Below, piece after piece: positions 62,527-64,000 of a stretch of DNA of 64,000 nt. A program made the translations under genes and the position numbers. Position 1 is the first letter of the stretch, and each line of letters starts with the position of its first letter. Origin of the DNA: Thereva unica (lineage: Eukaryota > Arthropoda > Insecta > Diptera > Therevidae); contig OX465286.1 in the NCBI GenBank assembly GCA_949987705.1, positions 16,443,676-16,507,675 on the forward strand. The letters run 5' to 3'. Below the pieces are notes generated by a model. It saw nothing but the letters and a program-made list of their open reading frames with translations, ran no database searches and was not told where the DNA came from.

Positions 62527-64000
62527 CTAATTTGCTATTCGGCCAACCAAGTATTCGATGAGACACCTTTTGAAAACGCTGCTCGATTCCGTCATTTGTA
62601 TGCTAGCAGGAAGAGAATTCCATAGTTGAGCGACGCAAACAAAGTAAGAACGTTGTCCTGATAAGAGTCCAAAACGCGGAATAAGTACATTGAGGTTTCT
62701 AGGTGATTGAGACAACTGAATAAATTCAGAAAGGTAAGAAGGTTTACGTCCACGTAGAATATCATGAAAGAATTTTAATAGCCTAAAGTGCAAGTAGATA
62801 TGAAAAGGACAACCTAGGACGTTAGATGAATAAGGTGAAATGTGATCATGCCTACGAAGATTATATATAAAGCGAACGCAATCGTTGAAAGCCACAGTAA
62901 GTTTCCGGCCACAAGAAGAGTCCAGAGAAGGAAATACAACGTGGCCGTGCATTAGAAGAGGCAAGACTAGAGATTTAACTAATCTCAATCGGAGGACACA
63001 ATTTAACAAGTTATCGTGCACACGCAGCTTCCTTAAGACTCCATAAACTTTGCCCAGTATTCCTTGTATATGGTCGCAACAGGTCATTCTGTCATTTAGA
63101 ATAACCCCAAGGTTTTTTACTTTGTACACACGTCCAATGTGAGTGTGGCCCAGGGAAACATGTGGAAGGTCAAGGTCAGAGATATGGGAGTTGGAAAAAA
63201 CTATAAACTGGGACTTAGCAGGGTTGAGAATCAGGAGATTAGAAGAAGACCAGTCATAGATGTTTTGCAGGTCTGCGGTTAATTTACTTAATCCAAACTC
63301 AAGCTTATCTTTAGGCATTGTGAGATAGAGCTGTACGTCGTCAGCGTACATATGAATATTAGAGTTCGTGACAACCGCTGGAAGATCATTAATGAATAAA
63401 CTAAATAGAAGCGGGCCAAGTATCGACCCTTGGGGAACACCATCTAATAACTTAGCAGGAGAAGAAATAGAGTTTAGTAGTTTAACCTGTTGCGAGCGAT
63501 TGGTTAAGAAACTATGCAAAAGCTTGAGAGCGGATGACGAAAAGCCAAAGCGAGCGAGCTTCACTAGAAGTAGGGAGTGGTTAATTTTATCAAAAGCTTT
63601 TGAAAAATCTAATAGAGCGAGCAAACATACGTCGCGATCATTTAGAGAGTGCCTTATATCAGTGGTAATTTTAAGAAGTGCCGTATCACAGCTATGAGAT
63701 TTACGAAAGCCAGATTGGTAAGCATGAATCACCTGATTTCGTTCACAAAATTCGAGGATTTGAAGTGCAATTAGCTTTTCAAGCACCTTGGCGAGAAATG
63801 GGAGGATGCTGATAGGTCGAAAGTCCGCGGGACATGTCGGGGTTGCACATTTAGCAATCGGCAAGACAAACGCATGTTTCCAGGAATTGGGAAACTTGGA
63901 TAGGGTAAGGCAGGAATTAAATAGATGAACTAGAGCAGGCAGGATACAAGGCATAAGCACTTTAAGGAATCTAGGCGGGATATTATCACTACCAGTAGCG
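62527..64000 (-). CDS. CR1/Jockey-superfamily LINE reverse transcriptase, intact frame, partial at window edge
   Basis: The open frame of 491 codons runs from the window edge to TAG at 62,527. In sense: ATGSDNIPPRFLK, FPNSWKHAFVLPI, DFRPISILPFLAKVLEKLI, YQSGFRKSHSCDTALLK, LALLDFSKAFDKINHSLLL (motif A, Asp), LLDGVPQGSILGPLLFSLFI (motif B), NIHMYADDVQLYL (catalytic Y-A-D-D), NPAKSQFIVFSNS, VKNLGVILNDRM, then a C-terminal domain with CPFHIYLHFRLLKFFHDIL and AQLWNSLPASIQ. All RT motifs are intact and there is no stop or frame change, so this is the youngest LINE here. The endonuclease should lie to the right, outside the window. A short A/T-rich 3' UTR (62,370-62,526) follows. Confidence 0.9.
   Translation of the reverse strand, partial: ATGSDNIPPRFLKVLMPCILPALVHLFNSCLTLSKFPNSWKHAFVLPIAKCATPTCPADFRPISILPFLAKVLEKLIALQILEFCERNQVIHAYQSGFRKSHSCDTALLKITTDIRHSLNDRDVCLLALLDFSKAFDKINHSLLLVKLARFGFSSSALKLLHSFLTNRSQQVKLLNSISSPAKLLDGVPQGSILGPLLFSLFINDLPAVVTNSNIHMYADDVQLYLTMPKDKLEFGLSKLTADLQNIYDWSSSNLLILNPAKSQFIVFSNSHISDLDLPHVSLGHTHIGRVYKVKNLGVILNDRMTCCDHIQGILGKVYGVLRKLRVHDNLLNCVLRLRLVKSLVLPLLMHGHVVFPSLDSSCGRKLTVAFNDCVRFIYNLRRHDHISPYSSNVLGCPFHIYLHFRLLKFFHDILRGRKPSYLSEFIQLSQSPRNLNVLIPRFGLLSGQRSYFVCVAQLWNSLPASIQMTESSSVFKRCLIEYLVGRIAN

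Overview
The window looks like a repeat-rich stretch of an arthropod nuclear genome, most likely an insect and probably a fly. The evidence is a dense mix of RTE, CR1/Jockey and I/R1-type LINEs, Ty3/Gypsy remnants, a mariner remnant, hAT- and Harbinger-like MITEs and a tRNA-derived SINE. AT-rich spacers full of CA, CAA and TATA-type microsatellites fit the same picture. This is inferred from repeat content and I do not name a species. No complete host gene can be supported. The only intact long reading frame of clear identity is a CR1/Jockey reverse transcriptase at the right edge (62,527-64,000, minus), which runs off the window.

Layout. 1-7 kb: mostly unassigned AT-rich DNA with an RTE tail, a 5S-rRNA-like repeat, a full SINE and a GTGACTTG-rich repeat. 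7.0-10.0 kb: three nested insertions, an RTE element split by a CR1/Jockey-like LINE that is itself split by a 365-bp foldback element with a 9-bp target duplication. 10.5-12.4 kb: broken Ty3/Gypsy pieces. 13.2-17.2 kb: an I/R1-type LINE inside a Jockey element, then an RTE fragment and a SINE. 18.3-23.5 kb and 30.3 kb: blocks of a 31-36 bp satellite around a more unique, GC-richer segment (18.9-20.5 kb) that ends in a plausible first coding exon. 23.5-26.4 kb: AT-rich DNA resembling a promoter and long 5' leader. 26-37 kb: MITEs, Harbinger-like and hAT-like elements, gypsy and mariner remnants.

37.6-42.5 kb: a nearly full-length RTE element on the minus strand. A Harbinger-like element interrupts it, and that element carries a trimeric hAT MITE. 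43.7-45.6 kb: a gypsy remnant cut by a second copy of the same trimeric MITE. 46.1-48.2 kb: a long pyrimidine-rich minisatellite. 48.2-49.3 kb: a third RTE family. 51.0-53.4 kb: an RTE relative of the 7-10 kb element. 55-64 kb: more RTE and LINE tails, a MITE, tandem 5S-like repeats, another full SINE and the CR1/Jockey LINE.

The elements relate to one another in several ways. The SINE tail resembles the 3' end of the CR1/Jockey family at 7.4-9.7 kb, its likely source of reverse transcriptase. Two RTE families share a 5' leader that closely matches the core of an HDV-like self-cleaving ribozyme. Several insertions can be dated relative to each other because an uninterrupted copy, or an open frame rejoined across the insert, lies in the same window.
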